A DNA stretch of 64,000 nucleotides. Origin: Thermosynechococcus sp. HN-54. Lineage in GTDB: Bacteria; Cyanobacteriota; Cyanobacteriia; Thermosynechococcales; Thermosynechococcaceae. Location: NCBI RefSeq assembly GCF_023650955.1, contig NZ_CP098039.1:806001-870000 (forward strand), in the 5' to 3' direction. This document shows, in pieces, positions 49,544 to 58,543 of this stretch; the stretch's first letter is position 1, and every line of letters starts with the position of its first letter. The notes below the pieces were generated by a model. It saw nothing but the letters and a program-made list of their open reading frames with translations. It did no database searches and was not told the DNA's origin. Position numbers and translations under genes: made by a program.

Positions 49544-49628
49544 CAGCCTGCTACTCTTTTGTATTGTACTGTCCGAACCGCGCTTTTCTGGGATAGTTGA
49601 GCGTGTTCCATGCCTATGCAAAGGGCTG
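49544..49628 (+). repeat. Probable degenerate MITE-like repeat, copy 3
   Basis: This intergenic segment between ccsA and the YaaW-like gene ends with AAAGGGCTG like copies 1 and 2 and contains the central TTGAGCGTGTTC at the same distance from that end (32 bases) as in both. The left part is diverged and shorter (85 bases overall), beginning CAGCC. No gene is seen. It is probably a decayed or internally deleted copy. Confidence 0.5.
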
Positions 49629-49711
49629 TACCACAATTTCAGCCTGAATCCTTATAATCAGGGGTGAAGAATCATCGTGTTCAATTGTGCTGCTGCTGGA
49701 GCGAGAACCCC

Positions 49712-50494
49712 ATGAACGAGCTACGGGCTGCGCTGGAATTGGCGACGGAGGAGGAGCTGCAAGACCTAACCGAAATTCTGTTTCGTCGTCGGCTCAACCC
49801 CTTGGACTATCTAACGACGCCCGATCCCATTGCTGTCCAAGCTCAGGATCGCCAAGCATGGCTCGATGACATTGAAGAGCGGTTTCGCTTTTTGGCGGCA
49901 GATGGTCTGACGGTGCTCAAGGGCAAAGCCCAGCAAATCAGCTATCGGCAAACGTTGATGCGGGTCTGTCGCTATCTGAAAATTAAGTTTTCCCCCAGTT
50001 GGACCGTGCCACAACTGGAAATGGAAATCTTCCTGAATGTGTTGCAGCGGATGTGGAAAAAGCTGGGGGATGAGGATCGCAAGGTCTTGGCCGCCCAAAT
50101 TCAAGATAGCTTGCCCGAACTGCGCAACGGCCACCCCATTTCTATGGAAACCGTACGCCTGATCCTAGAGGGGGGAGCGGCGATCGCCATTAGTTCTGTT
50201 GTGCGCTCAATGGTGGTGCAGCAGGTGGCACGGCAGTTTGCGATTCATTTTGCGGGCTACAAGCTCTCAATTACCCCCTTGGTGTCACGGGGAGCAGCGA
50301 TGGGAGCCGCTCGGTTTGCGGTGGGGCGCAGTGTCTTGGCCTTTGCCAGTACCGCCCTGTGGGTGTGGTTTATTGCCGACTTGGGTTGGCGCGCCATTTC
50401 CACAAACTATGCACGCATTATTCCCACTATTTTCGCGATCGCCCAAATTCGCCTCCTGCGGGGTGAGCAGGCATCCCAGTGGGCAATGGCCTAG
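49712..50494 (+). CDS. YaaW/UPF0174-like protein
   Basis: A 260-residue protein of unclear function. It begins MNELRAALELATEEELQDLTEILF and includes NPLDYL in the N-terminal helical part, then central SWTVPQLEMEIFLNVLQRMWKKL, with two hydrophobic stretches in the last third (ILEGGAAIAISSVVR and SVLAFASTALWVWFIADLGW). This layout resembles the E. coli YaaW/UPF0174 family. GGAGCGAG a few bases upstream supports ATG 49712 over the earlier in-frame ATG 49664. Its 3' end overlaps the SNF2 helicase by 4 bases. Confidence 0.6.
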   Translation: MNELRAALELATEEELQDLTEILFRRRLNPLDYLTTPDPIAVQAQDRQAWLDDIEERFRFLAADGLTVLKGKAQQISYRQTLMRVCRYLKIKFSPSWTVPQLEMEIFLNVLQRMWKKLGDEDRKVLAAQIQDSLPELRNGHPISMETVRLILEGGAAIAISSVVRSMVVQQVARQFAIHFAGYKLSITPLVSRGAAMGAARFAVGRSVLAFASTALWVWFIADLGWRAISTNYARIIPTIFAIAQIRLLRGEQASQWAMA

Positions 50495-53490
50495 AGCGTG
50501 ATTACTCGCTCCTTGTCGAGGGTGAGCAGTTGCCGCAGTTGATCGAGGTTGAGTTCGGTTAGCCAGTGTTCACCACTGCCCACAATCATTTCCGCGAGGG
50601 CTTTTTTCTGTTCGATTTGCTCGTGGATCTTCTCTTCAAGGGTGCCCGTGCAGACAAATTTGTGGATTTGGACATTGCGGGCTTGCCCAATGCGGAAGGC
50701 GCGATCGCTGGCTTGATTTTCAACGGCAGGGTTCCACCAGCGATCGTAGTGAAAGACATGATTGGCACGGGTGAGGTTGAGGCCGACACCACCCGCCTTT
50801 AGGGAAAGAATAAAGACACTAGGTGCCTCTGGATCGTGCTGAAACCGTTCCACCATTAATTCGCGCTGGGCTTTAGGCGTGCTGCCTGACAGGAAAAAGA
50901 CCTCCTGCTGTAGCACCTGCTCCAGATAGGTTTTTAGGTGTTTGCCAAACTCAGCAAATTGAGTGAAAACAAGGGCGCGATCGCCCACTTCCTGAAGCTC
51001 TTGCAGCATTTCTATCAGGCGTTGCAATTTACCCGAGCGATCGGGGGCATAGTCTTCCTGCTTGAGATACTGGGCGGGATGGTTACAGATTTGCTTCAGC
51101 TTGGTTAGGGTGGCCAAGATATTGCCCCGCCGCTGGATGCCTTCACTATTTTCAATGGCAGCAAGGGAGTCTTCCACCACCGCACTGTAAAGGTGCATTT
51201 GCTCTAGGGTGAGACCGCAATAGACCAGCATCTCCTGTTTTTCGGGCAGGTCTTGGATAATGCTGCGGTCAGTTTTTAGACGACGCAGAATGAAGGGCTG
51301 AACATAGGTGCGCAGGGCGCTGAGGGAAGTGGTGTCGCCATAGCGTTCAATGGGACGGACATAGCGATGCTGAAAGTAGGTGCGATTGCCGAGGTACCCC
51401 GGATGCAGAAAGTCCATAATCGACCAGAGTTCCAGCAGGCGATTCTCTAGAGGGGTTCCCGTCAAGGCAATGCGAAACTGGGCGGAGAGTTCCCGCGCTG
51501 CTTGGGACTGCTGCGTGTTAGCATTCTTGATGTTTTGGGCTTCATCAAGGACTAGATGCTGCCATGACACCTGTTGCAAGGTGGCGCGATCGCGCTGGAG
51601 AAGGGCATAACTGGTGAGAATCAGATCGTGAGTTTCGACGTTTTTCAACAATGCCTTGCCCTTGGGGCGATCGCTCCCGTGGTGCACATAGGGGCGCAAG
51701 GTCGGTGCAAACTTTTGGCACTCCCGCAGCCAGTTCCCCAGGACAGAGGTGGGACAGATCAAGAGCGTCGGTCGGTAGGCCCGTCCTGCTTCCTTGAGGT
51801 GGAGCAAAAAGGCCAATAGTTGAATCGTTTTCCCCAACCCCATGTCATCGGCTAAGCAGGCTCCCAGCCGCCAGCGTTCCAAGAAACTTAGCCACGCCAC
51901 CCCCCGTGCTTGGTAGGGGCGCAGTTCACCGCAAAACTCCTGTGGTGTCGGCACTGGCTCAAGGGTTTGTTTACCCGTGAGGCCATCGAGGAGTGCCTGA
52001 AGCGCATCATTGGCGTCTAAACCAAGAATGGGTAACTTGGCCACCGTCACTGTCTCCCCCGTAGCAATGCGTAGCGTATCCGCAAGGGAGAGTTGGGTCT
52101 TTTGGGGGGACTGGAGAAACTCTTGAGCTGCCTTGATCTCTTGGGGACGCAGCAGCACCCACTCACCATTGAGATAAACAAGGGGACTCTCTTGGCGGCG
52201 CAGTTGCTCAAAATCTGCTTCCGAGAGGGGATGCTGCCCCAACTGTAATTGCCACTGAAACTGCATCAAGCTCTCAATACTCAAGCCGCTGGTGGCCGTG
52301 GGCGGCAATGTGGCAATCATCTTCAGACCCAAGCGATGTTGGGCGCTGTTGCGGCGCAAACTCGGTGGCAAAATAATCGCAACCCCCTGCTGCTCAAGGG
52401 GTGGAATGGCACCTTGCAAGAAGGCATAAACTTCCGTGGTTTGCAGCGTTAGACCAACAGGGGAGGGTTCTTGGAGACTGCGATCAAGGGGGCGGTATAT
52501 GCGTGAGGCCAAGCCCAGTCCTCGCAGCAGCGTCTCTTGGGGCTGCCAGAGCACTTGCCCTTGATAGAGGAGAGACTCTTGAGTGCATTGCCAAATCTCT
52601 GCGGCAGCGAGCATCGTTTCCGCTTCGCCCTCAGCTTGCAAGCCAAAGGCCAAGTGCCAGTCGCCATCGGCTGTGTCCGGAGGCACTAGCTGCAGAGCTA
52701 AGCGCCATTGCGGGCGCAGATCCAACTGTTCCCGATAGGGTTCTTGCCAACGCTGGAGCCGTTCAATGAGGGGGGGCGGGAGTTCTGTGGCTTGACCTGT
52801 TTTTAGGAAGGTTAACCAGTGGCTATGCTCTTTTGCCACCCCCACTTTGGGTAAGTCTAGGGCGGCGAGGGCAGTGTGGAGATAGCCCTGCAAGGTGTGC
52901 TGGAGAAAATCTGCCAATAGATCAGTGGCATGGGGCGGAAACCGCAGAGCCGCGGCATCCCCTTGATAACAGCGACACAGATGCGGCATCAGTTGGCTAA
53001 ATTGGCGAAAGCGATCGCGATCGCCCCCATGGGTGAGCAGAATCCGCCATCCCTCAGCCGTCGGTAGGTATTGGCCGCGCACAATTAAATCCAGCAGCCA
53101 GCGACTAACGTGCAGCCAATAGCGCAGATCATCGCCAATACCAAGGCTTTCTCGCTTCTGAAGGCTCAGTTGATGCAGCTGCTCTAAAACCCCTGAGGCA
53201 GGAATGACCCAGCCCGGCACCTGCCATAGAAACAGTGGTTCACCATTGACTTCCGCTAGGGGAGGCGGTAACAGGTGATGCTCCTGAATCTGTGCGGGCA
53301 AAGCAGCATAGGCAACACTCGGACTGGCCTTAGCAAGCGGGGGTGTCTTCAGTTGGCTGGCATAGGGATAAATAGGCACAGCCGTCGAGACCCAAGGCGT
53401 AATTGCCTGAGTGAGCGATCGCCATTCTTCTGCCCATACAAAAAAGTGCGGCGTCGGCGTTGCCAGCCACGTCCCATGGAAAACAGCCAT
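50491..53490 (-). CDS. SNF2-family DNA helicase/ATPase
   Basis: A 999-residue Swi2/Snf2-type protein. The first ~490 residues are a bacterial SNF2-associated region without visible motifs. Helicase core: Walker A DDMGLGKTIQ (near 548), DEAQNIKN (near 650), TGTPLENRLLELW, then the second RecA domain with VFILSLKAGGVGLNL, HYDRWWNPAVENQ and the arginine finger in QASDRAFRIGQ. Such proteins remodel protein-DNA complexes; in cyanobacteria this kind is widespread and unassigned (RapA/HepA-like). No restriction or defence gene is adjacent. It is convergent with the YaaW-like gene and 9 bases downstream of the GGDEF/EAL gene's stop. Confidence 0.92.
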   Translation of the reverse strand: MAVFHGTWLATPTPHFFVWAEEWRSLTQAITPWVSTAVPIYPYASQLKTPPLAKASPSVAYAALPAQIQEHHLLPPPLAEVNGEPLFLWQVPGWVIPASGVLEQLHQLSLQKRESLGIGDDLRYWLHVSRWLLDLIVRGQYLPTAEGWRILLTHGGDRDRFRQFSQLMPHLCRCYQGDAAALRFPPHATDLLADFLQHTLQGYLHTALAALDLPKVGVAKEHSHWLTFLKTGQATELPPPLIERLQRWQEPYREQLDLRPQWRLALQLVPPDTADGDWHLAFGLQAEGEAETMLAAAEIWQCTQESLLYQGQVLWQPQETLLRGLGLASRIYRPLDRSLQEPSPVGLTLQTTEVYAFLQGAIPPLEQQGVAIILPPSLRRNSAQHRLGLKMIATLPPTATSGLSIESLMQFQWQLQLGQHPLSEADFEQLRRQESPLVYLNGEWVLLRPQEIKAAQEFLQSPQKTQLSLADTLRIATGETVTVAKLPILGLDANDALQALLDGLTGKQTLEPVPTPQEFCGELRPYQARGVAWLSFLERWRLGACLADDMGLGKTIQLLAFLLHLKEAGRAYRPTLLICPTSVLGNWLRECQKFAPTLRPYVHHGSDRPKGKALLKNVETHDLILTSYALLQRDRATLQQVSWQHLVLDEAQNIKNANTQQSQAARELSAQFRIALTGTPLENRLLELWSIMDFLHPGYLGNRTYFQHRYVRPIERYGDTTSLSALRTYVQPFILRRLKTDRSIIQDLPEKQEMLVYCGLTLEQMHLYSAVVEDSLAAIENSEGIQRRGNILATLTKLKQICNHPAQYLKQEDYAPDRSGKLQRLIEMLQELQEVGDRALVFTQFAEFGKHLKTYLEQVLQQEVFFLSGSTPKAQRELMVERFQHDPEAPSVFILSLKAGGVGLNLTRANHVFHYDRWWNPAVENQASDRAFRIGQARNVQIHKFVCTGTLEEKIHEQIEQKKALAEMIVGSGEHWLTELNLDQLRQLLTLDKERVITL

Positions 53491-53499
53491 GCCAATATT

Positions 53500-56400
53500 T
53501 TAGTGGGCTTTTAAGAGGGATTCGAGCGCTTCAGGAGGCATGGGTCGCGCAAAGAGATACCCTTGGCCATAGTCACAGCCCAATTGCCGTAACGTTTGCA
53601 GTTGCTCATGGGTTTCAATGCCCTCAGCAATGGCACGATAGCCCAACTGATGGGTAAGAACCAAAATCATCTGGGTAATTTGAAAGTTACGCTCATTTTG
53701 TTCCAATTGACTGACAAAGGAACGATCCACTTTCAGGTGTTGAATCGGCAGGCTATGGAGATAACTGAGGCAGGAATACCCCGTGCCAAAGTCATCAATA
53801 CTGATGTCAATATCGCGATCGCCCAAGGCTTGCAGCAGACTCAGCATGTCACTTCCCAATTCAATCGCCATGCTTTCTGTGAGTTCGAGCACCAACTGTC
53901 CTTTAGGGAAGGGATACTTCTGCCGAACAACATCAACATGGTTGAGGAAACTGGGATGCTTGAGCGTCTTGGCAGAAACATTGACGCTGAGAACTAAATC
54001 AGTGGCTGTTTCATACTGCTGTTTCCAAGTCCAGAACTGCTGACAGGCGTGCTCTAGTACCCACTGATCCAGTGCCACAATCAACCCCGTATCCTCAGCA
54101 ATCGGAATAAACTGTGCCGGTGACACTAAGCCCCGCTCAGGATGCTGCCAGCGCACCAGCGCCTCCATTCCTGCCAGTTGTTGAGTCTGCAAATTAAAGA
54201 AGGGTTGATACAGCACCCGTAGCTGGTGGCGATTTAAGGCATGGCGCAGATCATGCTCAAGGTGGAGGCGCTCTAAAACCTGTTCGTACATCTCGCAGTT
54301 AAAGAGGGCATAACCCCCTTTTTGGTGCGTCTTGGCCTGATACATGGCAATGTCGGCATTGCGCAGGACTTCAAGACCATGCTGATACTCATTTTGAGCA
54401 AAGACCACACCAATACTGCTGCTGATAAAGATCTGCCGATCATCCACAATGAGGGGGATTTGCAGGCGATGAATAATGCGTTCACACAGGGCGATCGCCC
54501 CTTGAATTTCCGATAGGCCAGTTGCTAAGATCACAAATTCATCACCACCAAAGCGCGCCACTGTGTAGTTTTGGTCAATCAGATTGCGCAACAGAGCAGC
54601 AAAGGCCACGAGGATGCGATCGCCCACGGCATGACCCAAGCTATCGTTAATAACCTTAAAGCGATCCATATCTAAAAACAGCACCCCATAGTGAAAATTG
54701 GGATTCATCCGAGCTTGGGTAATCGCCGTTTCCAACTGCTCCATGAAGTAGAGACGGTTGGGCAACCCTGTCAATGAATCGTGGTAGGCCTCGTGGTGAA
54801 GCTGCATCTGCACCCGTACTCGGCTGGTGACATCGCGGGAAGTGGTCTGCAATTGCTGCAACTGGCCTTGACTGTCGTAGCGGGGTTTAACTAGGGTTTC
54901 CAGCCAGAGGATCTCCCCTTGCGCAGTACAGGCTTGATAAGTAATTGGCCAAAACTTTTGCTGCTGGATCATCTGTTGGAGATCTTGGATCACGCGCGAT
55001 CGCTCCCGATCACAGCAAAGCTGGGCAAAATGTTGGCCAACAATCCGTTCAGCAGGGATGCCCAACAGGGTTTCGCAAGAGGGACTCACATAAAGACACT
55101 GCCACTGGAGGTCGTATAAAGCAACAATGTCGTTGATGTTCTCGGCCAAGAGCCGATAGCGTTCTTCACTCTCCCGCAGCGCCAGTTCAGTGGCTTTGCG
55201 GTCTGTAATGTCAATATGTGTCCCCACCACTTTACAGGGCTGGCCGTGCTCATCATGAATCAACACTGCATCACTGTGAAACCAACGGTACGAGCCATCC
55301 CGATGGCGCAAGCGAAAATCAATGTCGTACTCTGCCTCGCCTCGTAAGAACTTGCGGTAAGCCTCAATGGCGCGATCGCGATCCTGCGGGTGCAGTCGTT
55401 CTTCCCAATCCTTGGGACTGGCTTCTTCGGCAGTGGGAGGATAGCCCAACTGGGTTTTGTACGTTGGGGACACATAGGAGGTACCTGTACGCAGATCGCA
55501 AAAATAAAAGCCAATATTCGAAGCACGTGCCGCCAAGTCTAACTGCGCCTGTTGTTCCTTGAGGCGAGTCTCCGCCAAATACCGCTCGGTTACATCGAGA
55601 ATGAGGGTGTACCACATTACTGCTCCATCGGGCAATTGTTCTGGCTGACCCGCACCTTCAACCCAGCGGATGTCACCATTGGCATAGCAAATTCGCCATT
55701 GCCAAAACCAAGGTTGCAGGGTACGTGCAGACTCAAGCACCGACTCCCACATGGCCGGCCGATCCTCAGGATGCACCATATTCCAGAGGACAGAACTATC
55801 TTCAGCGACAACCTCAGCAGGCACCCCCCAAAGCTGCTCACACATGGGGTTGAGATAAAAGACCTGATTGCGGCCATCGGGATAGTGGATGTAGCGGAAA
55901 ATGGCTCCGGGGACATTGGTGGCGGTGAGGCGAAAGCGTTCTTCACTTTCCCGTAGGACAGCTTCAATACGACGGCGTTCAGCCAGTTCCTGCTGTGCCC
56001 GCTGATAGAGCGTGGCTTGGTAGATGGCCACCTCCAGTTGCGTGGAGATAGCACGAGCAAGGGAAATTTCTGCCGCTGACCACTCATGGCGTTGTTGGGG
56101 GGCAAAGAGAGTTAAGCTGCCCCAGATGCGATCCTCCACTATCAAAGGAATCAGTAACCATGCTCCTGGAAAAACAGCCGCAATTTCTTGATTGATGGGA
56201 TCGGTAATTTCGCTGGTATCGGCAATGCTGACAATGTTGCCTGCTTTGAGGTCTGCGGCAAAGGGGTTATCGCGATCGGGAATTTCAAAACCAATGCGGT
56301 TAGGAAAGTTAGGATCGTGGTGATACTCTGCCACATACCGCCACACCTGCTGCTGTGCTAAATACTCCACGACAAAGGCATCAAACCCCAACCCCAGTTG

Positions 56401-57372
56401 TGCCACTTCCCGCACCGCTGTCTCAAAGATCGTGTCGAGATCAAGGGAATTGCGAATGGATTGAATAACGCGGTTGAGAGCCTGCTCCCGCAGCAACTGT
56501 TCCTTGAGGGCGGTAACATCGCGGCCAACAGACTGGATTTCTTGGAGGTTGCCCTCAGCATCAAAAATTCCTAAATTAATCCACTGTGTCCAACGAAATC
56601 CCTGCTGCGGATGATGCACTCGATTTTCATTAGCAAAGGAAGGGGCACTGGGACTCAGTTGAGCGACTTTCTCAAGCAGGGGAGGTAAATCTTCAGGCAG
56701 GACAAACTCAGACCAAGGGTAACCAATGACTTCAGTAGCGGGGCGGTTGAAGAGGCGACAAAAGGCATCATTGGCAAACGTAATGATGGTGTCGGCACGG
56801 GAGCGCAAGATAAAGTCTGTCTGAGTTTGCACTATGTCATAGTAACGGTTGGCTTGCTCTTGCCAATAATTTTTGAGTACTTGTTGTTCGATTTCACTAC
56901 GCTTGCGCGTACTAATATCCCAAAACGTACTGATACTAAATTGAACCTGACCTTGGGGATCGAAGATCGGACTAGCTTGCACTTCCACCGTCAGCCGGCG
57001 ATCGCCATACTCTACCTCCACCTCGAGCGGGGGCAATATCCGGCCTTGGAGAGCTTGAACACCGGGCAGTGCCTCCTTGGGATAGGGGCGATCGCTACCG
57101 CAGTAGAAAATCCGTAGCTCAGCACAAATTTGGCTAGCCGTTACTTCAGGATCCCGAACCCCCAACAGTACTCGGCCAGCGGGATTCATGTAAACAATCT
57201 GCCCAGTCACGTCATAGAGGGCAACGCCAACCGGCAAAGCCGACAGAACCGCTGCGAGGTAGTGCTTGACATCAGTGCCAATCCTTGTGCGAACCAAGTG
57301 AAGCAGCCTCTGGGTACAGACCGCCAAACTCGATGAACCAAAAGCAGAGGACGGCAGCGAGGAACTATCCAT
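53500..57372 (-). CDS. PAS/GAF sensor with GGDEF and EAL domains (c-di-GMP signalling)
   Basis: A 1290-residue soluble protein: PAS (~42-150), PAS (~170-290), GAF (~310-460), three further PAS/PAC blocks (~475-850), GGDEF (motif RFGGDEF near residue 940) and EAL (~1040-1285, EALVRWQHPERG; DDFGTGYSCLSYL; ELTESMAIELG; EGIETHEQL). Both motifs are intact, so either diguanylate cyclase or phosphodiesterase activity is possible; the RxxD inhibitory site is not visible before GGDEF. The GAF has no obvious chromophore Cys. No membrane helix is seen, so signals are probably cytoplasmic. The ATG at 57372 has no in-frame alternative that would improve the first PAS. Confidence 0.92.
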   Translation of the reverse strand: MDSSSLPSSAFGSSSLAVCTQRLLHLVRTRIGTDVKHYLAAVLSALPVGVALYDVTGQIVYMNPAGRVLLGVRDPEVTASQICAELRIFYCGSDRPYPKEALPGVQALQGRILPPLEVEVEYGDRRLTVEVQASPIFDPQGQVQFSISTFWDISTRKRSEIEQQVLKNYWQEQANRYYDIVQTQTDFILRSRADTIITFANDAFCRLFNRPATEVIGYPWSEFVLPEDLPPLLEKVAQLSPSAPSFANENRVHHPQQGFRWTQWINLGIFDAEGNLQEIQSVGRDVTALKEQLLREQALNRVIQSIRNSLDLDTIFETAVREVAQLGLGFDAFVVEYLAQQQVWRYVAEYHHDPNFPNRIGFEIPDRDNPFAADLKAGNIVSIADTSEITDPINQEIAAVFPGAWLLIPLIVEDRIWGSLTLFAPQQRHEWSAAEISLARAISTQLEVAIYQATLYQRAQQELAERRRIEAVLRESEERFRLTATNVPGAIFRYIHYPDGRNQVFYLNPMCEQLWGVPAEVVAEDSSVLWNMVHPEDRPAMWESVLESARTLQPWFWQWRICYANGDIRWVEGAGQPEQLPDGAVMWYTLILDVTERYLAETRLKEQQAQLDLAARASNIGFYFCDLRTGTSYVSPTYKTQLGYPPTAEEASPKDWEERLHPQDRDRAIEAYRKFLRGEAEYDIDFRLRHRDGSYRWFHSDAVLIHDEHGQPCKVVGTHIDITDRKATELALRESEERYRLLAENINDIVALYDLQWQCLYVSPSCETLLGIPAERIVGQHFAQLCCDRERSRVIQDLQQMIQQQKFWPITYQACTAQGEILWLETLVKPRYDSQGQLQQLQTTSRDVTSRVRVQMQLHHEAYHDSLTGLPNRLYFMEQLETAITQARMNPNFHYGVLFLDMDRFKVINDSLGHAVGDRILVAFAALLRNLIDQNYTVARFGGDEFVILATGLSEIQGAIALCERIIHRLQIPLIVDDRQIFISSSIGVVFAQNEYQHGLEVLRNADIAMYQAKTHQKGGYALFNCEMYEQVLERLHLEHDLRHALNRHQLRVLYQPFFNLQTQQLAGMEALVRWQHPERGLVSPAQFIPIAEDTGLIVALDQWVLEHACQQFWTWKQQYETATDLVLSVNVSAKTLKHPSFLNHVDVVRQKYPFPKGQLVLELTESMAIELGSDMLSLLQALGDRDIDISIDDFGTGYSCLSYLHSLPIQHLKVDRSFVSQLEQNERNFQITQMILVLTHQLGYRAIAEGIETHEQLQTLRQLGCDYGQGYLFARPMPPEALESLLKAH

Positions 57373-57452
57373 GCAACAGAGAGGAGGGGCGCACTGAAGA
57401 TGACTTAGGGGTGAGAATGTCCGTGACAGCTAGCACAGTTTTAACTCATTCC

Positions 57453-58184
57453 TCAGTGTAATGGTTCTGAACCATTCTCGGAGGGTTTCTGTGCTTGTCG
57501 AGCTACCCATCGAGCATACAGATCGGGGCGGCGTTGGCGAGTGCGTTCAATTTGCTGTGCCCGCCGCCATGCGGCAATTTCCCCATGGTGACCAGAGAGC
57601 AAGACGGATGGTACGGTCCAACCCTGAAATTCTGCAGGTCGAGTGTAATGGGGATAATCCAGCAAGTCGTCTTCAAAGCTCTCTTGGTGGAGGGAGGCCG
57701 CTTTGCCCACGGTGCCCGGCAACAGTCGCAGCACACCATTGAGAATCACAAGGGCAGGAATTTCACCACAAGTCAGGACAAAATCGCCAATGGAGATTTC
57801 TTGGGTCACCAAATGTTCCACCACTCGTTCATCCACTCCCTCATAGTGGCCACAAAGAATCACCAGTTGATCCCGTTCCCGCGACCAGTGCCAGAGGTGC
57901 TGCTGGGTGAGGGGTTGCCCTTGGGGGGTGACATAGATAACTTCCCGCCGCGGTAAGCAGGGCAACGATTCTACCGCAGCAAAGAGGGGTTCGGGTTTCA
58001 TCACCATCCCCACGCCACCGCCATAGGGTTCATCATCCACGCGCTGGTGCTTATCAGTACTAAACTGCCGCGGATTCGTCAGCACGACCTCAGCAATGCC
58101 CCGTGCCAAGGCTTTGGCCATTAACCCGCTGCTGAGGGGTGAGGTAAAGAACTCGGGAAAGAGGGTAATAATGTCAAAACGCAT
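57453..58184 (-). CDS. trmD: tRNA (guanine37-N1)-methyltransferase
   Basis: TrmD makes m1G37 in tRNA anticodon loops to prevent frameshifting; essential in most bacteria. The protein, 243 residues from ATG 58184, begins MRFDIITLFPEFF and has PYGGGVGMVMKPEP, ILCGHYEGVDERV and the trefoil-knot segment SIGDFVLTCGEIPALVI. It lies head-to-tail with the C-terminal piece of sppA: the sppA TGA overlaps the trmD ATG (TGATG), so trmD was probably translated by coupling to sppA before the insertion described at 58535. Confidence 0.95.
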   Translation of the reverse strand: MRFDIITLFPEFFTSPLSSGLMAKALARGIAEVVLTNPRQFSTDKHQRVDDEPYGGGVGMVMKPEPLFAAVESLPCLPRREVIYVTPQGQPLTQQHLWHWSRERDQLVILCGHYEGVDERVVEHLVTQEISIGDFVLTCGEIPALVILNGVLRLLPGTVGKAASLHQESFEDDLLDYPHYTRPAEFQGWTVPSVLLSGHHGEIAAWRRAQQIERTRQRRPDLYARWVARQAQKPSENGSEPLH

Positions 58185-58543
58185 CACTGGGGACGACACG
58201 ACAGGGAACCATAATAGGCAAGGGCGCGCAGTTGGCCAAGAGCACACAGTTGCTCCTGTTTCCATGCCTGCTGAGCCTCTGGCGCAGGGGGGGAGGGTTG
58301 AACGCCAAAAAGTTGGTTGATGAGGGGGGAGCGATCGCGCCGAAAACGCACAACGGCATACTCTCCCTCCTTAAGCCTGGCAGCAGTGGCAAGGGCGCTG
58401 AGGGTGTCTAGACGGCTGCGGGTACCATCAATCAGGCGGTAGCTTTGAGCCTGATCATTGCTAAAGATCATGGCTCCCATTTGGTTGCGGATGACACTGG
58501 GATCAATGCTGCGTGCCTGTGCCACATGATTGACCAAAAACAT
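58184..58543 (-). pseudogene. sppA: C-terminal piece of split sppA (signal peptide peptidase)
   Basis: This 119-residue frame begins MFLVNHVAQARSIDP and includes AQSYRLIDGT, which continues the SppA protease interrupted at 59921. Removing the insert joins EQEYTKF (from the other fragment) to LVNHVAQAR and restores one frame. The ATG at 58541-58543 is partly made by insert sequence, so translation of this fragment is possible but the catalytic part is elsewhere. The stop overlaps trmD. Confidence 0.85.
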
